Assembly: GCA_963716215.1 (NCBI GenBank)
Contig: OY970298.1
Span: 992,001 to 1,056,000, forward strand
DNA length: 64,000 nt
Source: JACVRW01 sp963716215
GTDB lineage: Bacteria; Actinomycetota; Thermoleophilia; Solirubrobacterales; Thermoleophilaceae
Reading direction: 5' to 3'
In this document: positions 23,790-32,095 of the stretch, piece after piece
Layout: each line of letters starts with the position of its first letter
Numbering within the stretch: the stretch's first letter is position 1
Program-made: the position numbers and the translations under genes
Notes under the pieces: model-generated
Told to the model about the DNA's origin: nothing
Seen by the model: only the letters and a program-made list of their open reading frames with translations
Database searches by the model: none

Positions 23790-25559
23790 CTACTGCTTCT
23801 GACGATCCCTGCCGGCGCCGCCGACCAGGCGGTCGCGGCCGGAGCGGCCGAACATCCGGTCGGCGCCCGCGGCGCCCTTGAGCAAGTCGTTCGCGGCGCC
23901 GCCGTCGAGCAGGTCGTTGCCCGCACCGCCGTTGAGGCGATCGGCGCCGCTGCCGCCGGCGAGGCTGTCCTTCCCGGTGCTGCCGGCCAGTGCATCCCGA
24001 CCGCCTTCGCCGAGCAGCCGGTCGTTGCCCTTGCCCCCGTTCGCGCTGTCGTTGCCCGCGCCGGCGCAGATCACGTCGTTGCCGGCGCCGCCGCTGACGA
24101 TGTCGTTGCCGCCGAGGGCGACGATCACGTCGGCCTTGCGGGTGCCCTTGAGGCGGTCGCGCTTCGCGGTGCCAACGATCGTCGCCCGCTTGCGTCCGCA
24201 GCGCGGCGGTGCACCAACGCGTCCGCCGCCCCCGGGACCGCCGCCGACCGGGCCCGGGCTCGTGACCGGGTCGCCCTCGAGGCGCGCCACGAACAGGTCG
24301 CGTGGGGCTCCGCCGACGAGCGACGAGCCCGCCACGAGCAGCTTGCCGTCGGACTGCACCGCGGTGGCGCCCACCACGTTGCTCTCGCCGACGGTGATCC
24401 GGGTCTTGCCCGTGCCGCCGAAGGTGGCATCCGGCGTGCCCCCCGGCTGCAGGCGCGCCACGTTGATGTACGTCTGCGAGCCCTCCGCGAACGCCATCAC
24501 GATCTTGCCGTTCGCCTGTAGCCCCAGCTGCGGCAGCTGGTCCACGTCACCGCCCATGACCGTCGCGCGCCCCCCAGTCCCGAAGCCGGTGTCGAGCAGC
24601 CCATTGGGGCGGAGGCGCCGGACTCGCGCCCAGGGCCTGACCGGGGCGCCCACGAGCGAGGGTGCGTTGGCGCCGAGCAGCACGCTGTCGTCGGGCTGGA
24701 CCAGGATCGTGCTGCCGAACAGCCCGATGTCCTCCACGAACTGGCCGCCCACGCGGCCGCCCATGCCGAACGTCGGATCGAGCGAGCCGTCGAGGTTGGA
24801 GCGCGTCGCGGCGATTGCGTAGACGTCCTGACCGCCGGGGAGGTGGTAGGTCACGTTGCCCGCCAGCATGATCTTGCCGTCGCGCTGGAAGCCGATCTGG
24901 TTGACGAACAGATCGCGTTCCGGGTCGGTCAGCTCGAGCTGGGGGACCAGCACGGTGCGCACGCCGTCCACGTCGACCGTTGCGTCGAAGCCCCCGTCGG
25001 GGTTGAGGCGGGTGAGCGTGAACTCGCCCTCGGGCCCGCTGCCGGCCACCACGATCTTGCCGTCGCGGTCGACCTCCACCGCGCGCGCCGGGAAGCCGAT
25101 CCCGACGTTGGGCCCGTAGTCGAGCAGGCGCTTTCCGCCCACGGCGAAGCCGCCGTCGAGCGAGCCGTTCGGATTGAGACGGGCGACCGCGGCGTTCGCT
25201 CCGCCGCGCCCGGCGACCACGATCTTGCCGTCGCTCTGAAGCGCCACGGAATAGGCCGACTCCGCCGCTCCGCCGAAGTCGATCGACGCAAAGCCGTCGC
25301 CGTCGAAGCCGCCGTCCGGGGAGCCGTTCGGGTTGAGGCGGGCGACCAGGAAGTTGCCGTCGGCCCCCCCGCCAACGACGACGATCTTGCCGTCGGGCTG
25401 GATCGCCATGTCGCCGATCGACTCCGCACCGCCGCGGTCGATCGTCCGGATGCCGCCGGTGCCGAAGCCTGCGTCCAGGTCCGCCGGAGCGGCCACTGCC
25501 GCGCCCGGGAGCGCGGCCAGGACGAGGGCGAGCGTCAGCGCGCCGCGCCATCCGCTCAT
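23790..25559 (-). CDS. Secreted protein with delta-60 repeats and RTX-type calcium-binding repeats
   Basis: The 589-residue protein starts with a signal peptide (about residues 1-24, ALTLALVLAALPGAAVAA). Residues 25-430 are about seven delta-60 repeats, each with the pattern DGKIVVAG...ARLNPNGSLD..F, probably a beta-propeller-like solenoid. A Gly/Pro linker leads to a C-terminal block of about ten RTX-type nonapeptides (GGNDIVSGGAGND, GGAGNDLLDGG), which bind calcium as a parallel beta-roll. It is thus an exported, calcium-dependent surface or secreted protein. Its 3' end is only 12 bases from the tRNA-Thr(CGT) gene. Confidence 0.88.
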   Translation of the reverse strand: MSGWRGALTLALVLAALPGAAVAAPADLDAGFGTGGIRTIDRGGAESIGDMAIQPDGKIVVVGGGADGNFLVARLNPNGSPDGGFDGDGFASIDFGGAAESAYSVALQSDGKIVVAGRGGANAAVARLNPNGSLDGGFAVGGKRLLDYGPNVGIGFPARAVEVDRDGKIVVAGSGPEGEFTLTRLNPDGGFDATVDVDGVRTVLVPQLELTDPERDLFVNQIGFQRDGKIMLAGNVTYHLPGGQDVYAIAATRSNLDGSLDPTFGMGGRVGGQFVEDIGLFGSTILVQPDDSVLLGANAPSLVGAPVRPWARVRRLRPNGLLDTGFGTGGRATVMGGDVDQLPQLGLQANGKIVMAFAEGSQTYINVARLQPGGTPDATFGGTGKTRITVGESNVVGATAVQSDGKLLVAGSSLVGGAPRDLFVARLEGDPVTSPGPVGGGPGGGGRVGAPPRCGRKRATIVGTAKRDRLKGTRKADVIVALGGNDIVSGGAGNDVICAGAGNDSANGGKGNDRLLGEGGRDALAGSTGKDSLAGGSGADRLNGGAGNDLLDGGAANDLLKGAAGADRMFGRSGRDRLVGGAGRDRQKQ

Positions 25560-25628
25560 GGATGCACCGTCCCCCAGGGCCCCTGCCTCACGCTCCCACA
25601 CTAAGCGCAGGGCGCCGCTCAGGGCAAA

Positions 25629-26096
25629 TCAGTCGTCGTCTCCGCCGCCGTGCCCGGAGTTGTCGTCGCCGCCCGAGTCGTCCGAGCCCGAGCCCGAGCC
25701 CGATGAGTCGTCGGAGCCCGAATCGCCGTCGGACCGCCCGCGGCCACGACCCCGCCCGCTGTCGTCATCGTCGCCGGGCGTCGTGGTGGTGGTCGGCCCG
25801 CTGCCGCCGGTGCTCGGGGTCGACCCACCGCCGTTCGCTTGCTCGCGGCGCCGCTCGGCGGCGCGCCTGCGCGCGGCCCGCTCGCGGCGACGCTCGCGCG
25901 CGGCGCGGCGTTCGCGGGCCGCGGCGCGGTCCTGGGCCGTTGGCTCCGGCGCGAGCGCGGTGCCGGCGCTGAGCGGCTCGGCGGAGAGGCCGACGCTGTC
26001 GCCGGAGATCGAGTTCGCCGCCAGGCCGATGCCCACGGCGGCGCCGAGGCCGAAGATGGCCAGTGCCACGCCCACCGCTGCCGTGCGAATCCTCAT
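25629..26096 (-). CDS. Secreted or membrane-anchored protein with basic helix and Asp/Gly/Ser/His-rich tail
   Basis: The 155-residue protein has an N-terminal signal or anchor segment (TAAVGVALAIFGLGAAVGIGL), a short linker, then about 30 residues made almost only of Arg, Ala and Glu (ARERRAARERRRERAARRR), likely a basic helix. A Gly/Ser/Thr linker follows, then an acidic low-complexity tail (GSGSGSDDSGGDDNSGHGGGDDD). No family is recognised. The gene lies 9 bases downstream of the histidine kinase gene on the same strand, so it is probably the last gene of that operon. The tail resembles those of the proteins at 9466 and 28302. Confidence 0.7.
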   Translation of the reverse strand: MRIRTAAVGVALAIFGLGAAVGIGLAANSISGDSVGLSAEPLSAGTALAPEPTAQDRAAARERRAARERRRERAARRRAAERRREQANGGGSTPSTGGSGPTTTTTPGDDDDSGRGRGRGRSDGDSGSDDSSGSGSGSDDSGGDDNSGHGGGDDD

Positions 26097-26105
26097 GCCT
26101 CGAGG

Positions 26106-27536
26106 CTAGCCCCGCTCGGGTAAGGCGTCGTCAAGCTGCGGGTCAGGGCTGGGTTCGCTAGCGGCTTGCGAGCGCGGCAGGACGACCTGTGCCCGCGTCC
26201 CGCGCTCGGGGCGCTGCGCCAGCTCCACGCTGCCGCCCCAGCGCTTGGCCAGCGCCTCCACGACGGACAGGCCGAGCCCGGTGCCCGGGGTGCCACTTCG
26301 GCTGGCCTCGCCGCGGTAGAAGCGGTCGAATACCTGCTCGCGCTCGCCCGGGTCGATGCCGGGGCCCTCGTCGAGCACCGCAAGGCGCGCCGCGCCGCCG
26401 TCTGCGCCCCACTCGATCGTGACCGTGGTGCCCGCGGGGGAGTAGTTGAGCGCGTTCTCGACGAGGTTGTCCAGCACGACCGCGAGGTCGGCCTCGGTCG
26501 CCGCGACGACCGGCTCGCCTTCGCCGCGAAGCGCCAGGTGCTTGCCGCCGGTCTCGGCGGGCCCCTCCCAGCGCTCGTGGGCGGCGCGCCCGACCTCGCT
26601 GAGCGAGACCTGCTCCGGCTCCGGGCGCTCACGCTCGCGGGCGAGGGTGAGCAGCTCGCTGAGCAAGCGCGCCAACCGCACCGTCTCGCGCTCGGCGGCA
26701 ACCAGGTCGCGCTCGACCGCCGGGTCGTTTGCCTTCAGCGCGGCCGACTCGAGCCGCAGCCGCAGGCCGGTCAGCGGCGTGCGCAGCTGATGGGAGGCGT
26801 TCGCCACGAACTCGCGTTGGGAGCGCAGGGCGCGCGCGAGCTGAGCGGTCATGTCGTTGAACGCCGAGGCCACCTCCCGCTGCTCGGACGATCCCTCGAC
26901 GGGCGCGCGGGCGTCGAGATCGCCGCCGGCTACGCTCCGCGCTGCCCCGGCCAAGCCGCGCAGCGGGCGCGCCAGCGACCCGGCCAGGAGCCAGGCGAGG
27001 CCGAGCCCCAGCAGGAGCACGATCGCGGCCACGCCGATCAGCGCGATCACGTCGCTGCGGACCTCGTTCTGCACCTCGTCGACGCTCTGGGTGATCCGCA
27101 CCGCGCCCTCGGTCTGGCCGCCGGTGACCACCGGGACGGCGGTGAACAGGAGATCCACGCCCAGCGAGTCGCTGTGGCGTTCGCCCTGGCTGGGCTGGCC
27201 GCGCAGCGCGTCGGTTATCTCGGGGCGCGACGCGTAGGAGTGCGACTCCAGCGCGTCCCCGGACGAGTCGGCCAGCAGCCGGCCGCGCGGTCCGACCACG
27301 ATCACGCGTCCGCGGATCTCCTCGGCGGTGTCCGCGACCAGGCGATCGAGGTCGTCGATCTCGCCGAGCCGTCCCGAGACCGACGAGGAGAGCAGCTGCG
27401 CCTGGCCGCGAGCCTCGCTGCGGATCTCCGCGTCGACGCGGCGCGACAGGTTGAGGGCCAGCGGCACCAGCAGGGCCACGAGCGCGAGCACCAGCACGTA
27501 CGCGAAGGCGGCCAGCAGGCGCGCGCGCAGGCTCAC
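26106..27536 (-). CDS. Two-component sensor histidine kinase
   Basis: The 476-residue protein has a GTG start that overlaps the response-regulator stop in GTGA. A first membrane helix (about residues 8-30) and a second (about 164-187) bracket an extracytoplasmic sensor domain of about 130 residues. A HAMP linker follows, then HisKA with FVANASHQLRTPLTGL, where His249 should be phosphorylated. The ATPase domain shows the N box NLVENALNYSPAG, DEGPGIDPGE and GTGLGLSVVEAL. The signal is unknown. Secreted Asp/His-rich proteins lie on both sides of the pair, which suggests a cation or envelope signal. Confidence 0.93.
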   Translation of the reverse strand: MSLRARLLAAFAYVLVLALVALLVPLALNLSRRVDAEIRSEARGQAQLLSSSVSGRLGEIDDLDRLVADTAEEIRGRVIVVGPRGRLLADSSGDALESHSYASRPEITDALRGQPSQGERHSDSLGVDLLFTAVPVVTGGQTEGAVRITQSVDEVQNEVRSDVIALIGVAAIVLLLGLGLAWLLAGSLARPLRGLAGAARSVAGGDLDARAPVEGSSEQREVASAFNDMTAQLARALRSQREFVANASHQLRTPLTGLRLRLESAALKANDPAVERDLVAAERETVRLARLLSELLTLARERERPEPEQVSLSEVGRAAHERWEGPAETGGKHLALRGEGEPVVAATEADLAVVLDNLVENALNYSPAGTTVTIEWGADGGAARLAVLDEGPGIDPGEREQVFDRFYRGEASRSGTPGTGLGLSVVEALAKRWGGSVELAQRPERGTRAQVVLPRSQAASEPSPDPQLDDALPERG

Positions 27537-28246
27537 GAACCGCTCTCCAGCTCCTCTGGCCCGGAGAAGCGAAAGCCAACGCCGCGCACGGTGTGGATGA
27601 AGCGTGGCGAGCTGGAGCTGTCGCCGAGCTTGCGCCGTAGGCCCGAGACGTGCACGTCGAGCGTCTTGGTCGAGCCGAACCAGTTCACGTCCCAGACCTC
27701 GTCGATCAGCCGCTCGCGCGTGATCACCGAGCCCGCCTCGGCCATCAGCAGCTCGAGCAGCTCGTACTCCTTGCGCGTGAGGTCGAGCTCCTGCGCGTCG
27801 AGCGTGGCGCTGCGGCGTGCGCGGTCGAGCCGCAGCGGGCCGATCTCGATAGGCCCGGCCTGCTCCTCGGCCTGATCGTCCGAGCGACGCAGGACCGCGC
27901 GAATGCGCGCCGCCACCTCGCGGGCGCTGAAGGGCTTGACGATGTAGTCGTCGGCGCCCAGCTCGAGGCCGACGATCCGGTCGGTCTCCTCGCCGCGTGC
28001 AGTGAGCATGATGATCGGCACGCGCGAGCTGGCGCGCAGCTCGCGGCACACGTCGTAGCCGGAGCCGTCCGGCAGCATCACGTCGAGCAGGACCAGGTCC
28101 GGCTCGATCCGCCCGGCCAGCTCCAGCGCGTCCGCGACCGTCTCCGCCACCTCGGTGTCGAAGCCCTCGCGAGCGAGCGCCTCCGCGAGCGGCTCAGTGA
28201 TCGACCGCTCGTCCTCGACCATCAGGATGGTGCGCCGTCCCGGCAT
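27533..28246 (-). CDS. OmpR-family response regulator
   Basis: The 237-residue protein has a receiver domain with the acidic pair VEDE (residues 10-13), the phosphorylation site Asp55 in LVLLDVMLPDGSGYD, MLTAR at 80-84 and Lys104 in VKPFSAREV. A winged-helix DNA-binding domain (LTRKEYELLELLMAEAGSVITRERLIDEVW, then STKTLDVHVSGLRRKLG) follows. It partners the adjacent histidine kinase by operon coupling. Targets may include the flanking secreted-protein genes, but no binding site was identified. Confidence 0.94.
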   Translation of the reverse strand: MPGRRTILMVEDERSITEPLAEALAREGFDTEVAETVADALELAGRIEPDLVLLDVMLPDGSGYDVCRELRASSRVPIIMLTARGEETDRIVGLELGADDYIVKPFSAREVAARIRAVLRRSDDQAEEQAGPIEIGPLRLDRARRSATLDAQELDLTRKEYELLELLMAEAGSVITRERLIDEVWDVNWFGSTKTLDVHVSGLRRKLGDSSSSPRFIHTVRGVGFRFSGPEELESGS

Positions 28247-28301
28247 CTCCCAGATGCTAGGTGGGAGCCGCGACGGCCGAGCCGCCGCGGCTCCGCACGC
28301 G

Positions 28302-28742
28302 CTAGTGGTCGTCGCCACCGCCGTGGCCCGAGTTGCCGCCGCCGTGGCCCGAGGAGTCGTCGTCCCCGCCGTGACCCGACCCGGAATGGTCGTCGTCATC
28401 GTCGAAGCTGCCGGGGCCGGAGTTGCCGTGGTCGCCGTCGTCGCGGTCGTCCACCTGCCCGCCGGTGCAACGCGGGTCGTTCTGGTGCTCGGCCTCGTCG
28501 CAGGGGCCGGAGATGTCGATCCCGCGGTCCTCTGTGGTCGTGGTCGTCTCGGTTGTGGTTGTCTCGGTCGTGTCGGTGGTTGGGCTCGTCTCGGTTGTGC
28601 CGCTCGTGTCGGTAGTGCCGACCGTGTCGGTCGTGCCGACCGTCGAGCTCGAGTCGTCGCCCGCCTCGACCGCGGCGAACACGACCGCGGCGAAGAGGCC
28701 CATCATCAGGACCGCCAGCGTGATTGTCACGAGCTTGCGCAT
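28302..28742 (-). CDS. Secreted Thr-rich protein with Asp/Gly/His/Ser tail
   Basis: The 146-residue protein has a signal segment (LVTITLAVLMMGLFAAVVFA), then about 45 residues of Thr/Ser/Glu repeats (TVGTTDTVGTTDTSGTTET), a short segment with two cysteines (SGPCDEAEHQNDPRCTGG), and a low-complexity Asp/Gly/His/Ser tail (GNSGPGSFDDDDDHSGSGH). The Thr-rich stretch resembles a glycosylated or cell-wall-spanning linker. It is 55 bases upstream of the response regulator on the same strand. No family is recognised. Confidence 0.7.
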   Translation of the reverse strand: MRKLVTITLAVLMMGLFAAVVFAAVEAGDDSSSTVGTTDTVGTTDTSGTTETSPTTDTTETTTTETTTTTEDRGIDISGPCDEAEHQNDPRCTGGQVDDRDDGDHGNSGPGSFDDDDDHSGSGHGGDDDSSGHGGGNSGHGGGDDH

Positions 28743-28815
28743 GACCCCAGCATCGGCCCCGGCCATGCAGCGCCCGCCCAAGCCCGGGTTAGGGCTTGGT
28801 AAGTACCCTCGGGGG

Positions 28816-29493
28816 ATGGATTCGCCAGGTGCGGCCGACCCTGGCGCGAGCCGCGGTGTGGCCATTCGCCGACTGGTGGCCTATGGGCTCCTGATCGGCA
28901 CCGTGTTCGCGGTCCTGGCTCTGACCGGCTCGATTCCCTCGGCGGAGGAGGCGCGCGACTGGGGCGACGGCCTGGGCGACCTGGCCTACGTGGCGTTCGT
29001 CCCGGTCTTCGTGGTGGTCAACTTCGTGATCACGTGGCCGATCCTGGCCGGCGCCGCCGGGCTCCTGTTCGGCACCGCGGTCGGCACGCCGTTGACGCTG
29101 GTCGCCGTGACCGTCGCGTCGCTCGTCCAGATGTTCGTGTCGCGCCGGCTGGCGGCGGGCCACCACGGCGCGCTGCTTCCACAGCGGACGCGCACGATCG
29201 AGGAGTTCCTCACGCGCCACGGCGCGGTGGCCATCATGGAGTCGCGGATCGTGCCGCTGTTGCCGTTCGGCCTCGTGAACTTCAGCGCCGGCCTGACGCG
29301 GGTGCGCTACCGCGACATGGCCATCGGCACCCTCGTCGGGGCGGCGCCGAAGGTGTTCGCCTACGTGTCCCTGGGCGGCAGCCTCTCGGACCTCACCTCG
29401 CCCGAGGCGCTCGTCTCGATCGGGCTGTTGGTGGTCCTGGCGCTGGTCGGCGCGCTGACCGTGCGGCGCAGGATCGCGCTCGGCCGCGCCTAA
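28816..29493 (+). CDS. TVP38/TMEM64 (VTT-domain) membrane protein
   Basis: The 225-residue protein shows the VTT/SNARE-associated domain: ITWPILAGAAGLLFGTAVGTPLTLVAVTVASLVQMFVSRRLA, then FLTRHGAVAIMESRIVPLLPFGLVNFSAGLTRVRYRDMAIGTLVG, and a final membrane helix. The family (relatives of DedA) is linked to lipid transport or scrambling and membrane homeostasis. The start is the ATG behind GGGGG. The gene is divergent from the Thr-rich secreted protein gene, 73 bases away. Confidence 0.85.
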   Translation: MDSPGAADPGASRGVAIRRLVAYGLLIGTVFAVLALTGSIPSAEEARDWGDGLGDLAYVAFVPVFVVVNFVITWPILAGAAGLLFGTAVGTPLTLVAVTVASLVQMFVSRRLAAGHHGALLPQRTRTIEEFLTRHGAVAIMESRIVPLLPFGLVNFSAGLTRVRYRDMAIGTLVGAAPKVFAYVSLGGSLSDLTSPEALVSIGLLVVLALVGALTVRRRIALGRA

Positions 29494-29502
29494 CCTCCTC
29501 TC

Positions 29503-29787
29503 GTGTCGTACTTCCAGGCCGTCCGCCTCTATTCGCTCGCCGAGGTCTGCGTGTTCAGCGCCCTGCTGGTCGTGGCGATCGGGGGCCTCGGCGAATCCGC
29601 CGAGCGCGCGCTCGGCTGGACTCACGGCATCGGTTGGATCGTGCTCTGCCTGCTGGTGGCCTTCGGCTGCAAGCGCGGAACCTTTCCGTGGCCGCTGCTG
29701 GCGGCCACCGTCTCTCCGCTCGGCCCAGTGGGGTGCACGGCCGGCATCGAGTACCTCGCGCGCCGCCGCCCGCGAGGGGTAGCCTGA
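29503..29787 (+). CDS. Small three-helix membrane protein (DUF3817-like)
   Basis: The 94-residue protein starts at a GTG nine bases after the previous stop. It has three hydrophobic segments (LAEVCVFSALLVVAIGGLG, THGIGWIVLCLLVAFGC, WPLLAATVSPLGPVGC). The HG in the second segment and a PLGP motif in the third are reminiscent of DUF3817, but the match is weak. It is probably in an operon with the VTT protein and pgsA. Confidence 0.6.
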   Translation: MSYFQAVRLYSLAEVCVFSALLVVAIGGLGESAERALGWTHGIGWIVLCLLVAFGCKRGTFPWPLLAATVSPLGPVGCTAGIEYLARRRPRGVA

Positions 29788-29794
29788 ACGCCGC

Positions 29795-30367
29795 GTGTTC
29801 CCGCTCAACCTCCCGAACGCGCTCACGCTGATCCGCATCCTGCTGGTGCCGGTCCTCGTCGTGGCGCTCACGGTCGAGTCGCCCGGCGGCTCGACGATCG
29901 CGGCGATCGTGTTCGTGATCGCCGCGCTCACGGACGGGCTCGACGGCTACATCGCCCGCTCCCGGCAGGCCGTCACCACGTTCGGCAAGGTGATGGACCC
30001 GGTGGCGGACAAGCTCATGATCGCGGCCGCGCTGATCTCGCTGGTGAGCCTCGACCGTGTGGCGGGCTGGGTCGCGATGGTGATCATCGCGCGAGAGTTC
30101 GCGGTGAGCGGCCTGCGCATCGCGGCGGGGCAACAGGGCGTGGTGATCCCGGCCAGCGCGCTCGGCAAGGTGAAGACCAGCGTGCAGGTGGCCGCGGTAC
30201 TCGCGCTGATCGCGGCACCGGATTCCCACGCGGTCTGGGTACAGGCGCTCGTGTACGGCATGGTGGCCGTGACGGTCGTGTCCGGTGCGGACTACTTCCT
30301 CGGATTCAGGCGCAAGCTCGAAGAGGCCTCTCGCGCGCGCGAGCGCGCGGACACCTCACCAGCCTGA
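29795..30367 (+). CDS. pgsA: CDP-diacylglycerol-glycerol-3-phosphate 3-phosphatidyltransferase
   Basis: The 190-residue membrane protein makes phosphatidylglycerophosphate, the first committed step to phosphatidylglycerol and cardiolipin. The CDP-alcohol phosphotransferase motif D-G-x2-A-R-x8-G-x3-D-x3-D is complete: DGYIARSRQAVTTFGKVMD continuing to PVADK. The N-terminus NLPNALTLIRILLVP is typical of PgsA. The start is GTG. It ends one base before the stop of the convergent neighbour. Confidence 0.93.
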   Translation: MFPLNLPNALTLIRILLVPVLVVALTVESPGGSTIAAIVFVIAALTDGLDGYIARSRQAVTTFGKVMDPVADKLMIAAALISLVSLDRVAGWVAMVIIAREFAVSGLRIAAGQQGVVIPASALGKVKTSVQVAAVLALIAAPDSHAVWVQALVYGMVAVTVVSGADYFLGFRRKLEEASRARERADTSPA

Positions 30368-30368
30368 C

Positions 30369-30803
30369 TCAGCCGCCGTACGTGGTCCCGGCCACGGAGA
30401 GGCGCTCGGCCAGCTCGTCGCGGCTCGTGCCGCGCATGTAGAGCACCCGGTCGAACAGCCGTCCATAGACGTCGAGCACCGCGAACAGCAGGTCGGGCGT
30501 GCCGACCGTGTCGGCGTGCCGGGCGTCGGCGAAGTCGCCCGCACGGCGCGTCACGTCGTCGAGCACGTCTGGGCCCATTGGCGGTGTGCCCGGCCCGTCC
30601 TGGTTCCCCGCAGAGCCCGTCATGAGCGGGGACTCGCCGACGCCGAGGCCCTGCAGGGCGGCGCCGACCTGGCCGTGCAGCCGCATGGCGCGCAGCCACC
30701 GCTCCGCCTCATCCTCAGCGGAATGTGCGAATGGCATCGCCGTGCCGGCGAGGGCCACCACCAGGGCGGCATCCTGGGAGAGTGGGATGTGCTTTTGAGT
30801 CAA
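30369..30803 (-). CDS. Stand-alone Clp-N-like protein
   Basis: The 144-residue protein looks like two diverged Clp amino-terminal repeats. The second half (TVGTPDLLFAVLDVYGRLFDRVLYMRGTSRDELAERL) follows the pattern GTEHLLLALL...VL...G...L of ClpA/ClpC N-domains. The first half has AALVVALAGTAMPFAHSAEDEAERWLRAMRLHG. There is no ATPase domain, so it might be an adaptor or a decoy for a Clp machine. A 97-base gap without a gene separates it from folE2. Confidence 0.5.
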   Translation of the reverse strand: MTQKHIPLSQDAALVVALAGTAMPFAHSAEDEAERWLRAMRLHGQVGAALQGLGVGESPLMTGSAGNQDGPGTPPMGPDVLDDVTRRAGDFADARHADTVGTPDLLFAVLDVYGRLFDRVLYMRGTSRDELAERLSVAGTTYGG

Positions 30804-30900
30804 CGAAAGGCTCCGAACGTCCGTGTTCGAATTCCATCGGCAGAGCCTCCGCCGCTCTTGATCCGGCCCCCGTTTGTGGGCCGTTGCGTGGACGTTTGAT

Positions 30901-31899
30901 CTAGTTCGCAGGAGTGGACTCGAGCCACTCGCGCATGGTCACGTGGCCGGTGACGCGGTCGCCCGACGCGATCTCGCCGAGCAGCTCGCCCATCAGCCCG
31001 TGACGCTCGGCAACCACGTTGTGCTTGTGGATCGTCTCGAGGTTTTCCTGGCGGGCCGAGATGAACGCGCTTGCGCCGAGCCCGGCGAAGCGCTCGGTGG
31101 CCATGCGCACCATCTCGCGCACGCAGTCCTCGACGAAGCGCGGGTTGCGGTGGGCCTTCTCGACCACGTGCAGCTCGTCGCTCCGCTTCATCAGCTCGTA
31201 GATCTCAGAGCTCATCGAAGCCTCGACGATCTCGAGCAGGACCTCGGCCTCGAGCGACTCCTCGCAGCCCTCGGGGCATCCCACGTGCAGCGTGCCGATG
31301 CCGCGTTGGTTGTGGGTGGCCACGGGCACCGCCTCGAAGACGCGCGTGATCTCGTCGTCGCTGAAGCCGGCGTCGCTCAGGCGCTCGCGTGAGCGCTCGG
31401 TGACCATCTCTTGGGCGCAGGGGCACGCTGTCATGCCCTGGGCCTGCACGCCGACCAGCCGGCGGGTGCCGCTGGCGGAGGCCACCGCCGAGCCGAACAT
31501 CGTGTAGATCTCCTGGGTCCGCACGCCCGAGATGGGGGCCGGCTTGTTCTCCGGATAGCGGGCGGCGATCGTCACCTCGGCGCGGCACCCGTCCTGGCGG
31601 TCGCGCACGCGCTCGGCGATGTGGGAGGCCAGCGTCTCCGCCTTGAAGGCCTCGCCGAGGACCACCTCGTCGATGGCCTCGTTGACGACCTCCTCGAAGC
31701 GCGACATGTGCGCGCCCTTCTGCTCGGGTCCGAGATCGACGAAGCACTCGAGCTCGGCGTAGAAGAGCGAGCGGCGTCCGTTGGACTGGATCCGGATGAT
31801 CCGCTCGACGCCGGTTACGCCGACGCGGGAGAGGCTCACGCCGGTGGCCGGGCGCCGAGCCTGGACGTCGCTTCCGAGGAGCACTGTGGGCTCGGTCAT
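30901..31899 (-). CDS. folE2: GTP cyclohydrolase FolE2/MptA
   Basis: The 332-residue protein is a metal-dependent GTP cyclohydrolase of the FolE2 (type IB)/MptA kind, which starts folate or pterin synthesis. Landmarks are VTGVERIIRIQ, KGAHMSRFEEVVNEAI, the cysteine motif GMTACPCAQEMV and the C-terminal HVVEKAHRNPRFVEDCVREM. The ATG (MTEPTVLLG) is chosen because the family begins there; the open frame extends 47 codons upstream but without family likeness. FolE2 and archaeal MptA cannot be separated by eye. It is divergent from the principal sigma factor gene. Confidence 0.9.
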   Translation of the reverse strand: MTEPTVLLGSDVQARRPATGVSLSRVGVTGVERIIRIQSNGRRSLFYAELECFVDLGPEQKGAHMSRFEEVVNEAIDEVVLGEAFKAETLASHIAERVRDRQDGCRAEVTIAARYPENKPAPISGVRTQEIYTMFGSAVASASGTRRLVGVQAQGMTACPCAQEMVTERSRERLSDAGFSDDEITRVFEAVPVATHNQRGIGTLHVGCPEGCEESLEAEVLLEIVEASMSSEIYELMKRSDELHVVEKAHRNPRFVEDCVREMVRMATERFAGLGASAFISARQENLETIHKHNVVAERHGLMGELLGEIASGDRVTGHVTMREWLESTPAN

Positions 31900-31977
31900 G
31901 GCGGTCGCCAACTCTAGCTGCACCGAGATTGGGGCAAATCGCACGAACGGGTGTAGACTGGCCGCGGCTCGACGCCA

Positions 31978-31991
31978 CCAGATATATCTGG
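31978..31991. promoter_or_regulatory. 14-bp palindrome in the folE2-sigA intergenic region
   Basis: CCAGATATATCTGG is perfectly self-complementary and lies in the 196-base gap between divergent folE2 and sigA. It is 104 bases upstream of the sigA TTG and about 80 bases from the folE2 ATG. A TAGACT hexamer at 31954-31959, with TTGGGG 19 bases before it, is a possible promoter reading towards sigA, so the palindrome would sit just past that start point. No regulator is known. Confidence 0.4.
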
Positions 31992-32095
31992 CCCAAACTG
32001 GCTCAGCCCTTCGCGGCGCCCCCGCGACCCACAACTTCATCTATTCCACCCGACCCGCCCCGGTCGCGGGCGTGTTCGTCACAAGGAGCGCGCGG

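Noticed and set aside
23790..28742. A genomic island with integrase at the tRNA-Thr(CGT).
   Set aside because: No integrase, transposase or repeated tRNA end was found, and the codon bias looks like that of the rest of the window.
31900..32040. A 47-codon upstream extension of folE2.
   Set aside because: It lacks likeness to the family and would cover the sigA promoter region. The ATG at 31899 matches the family start.
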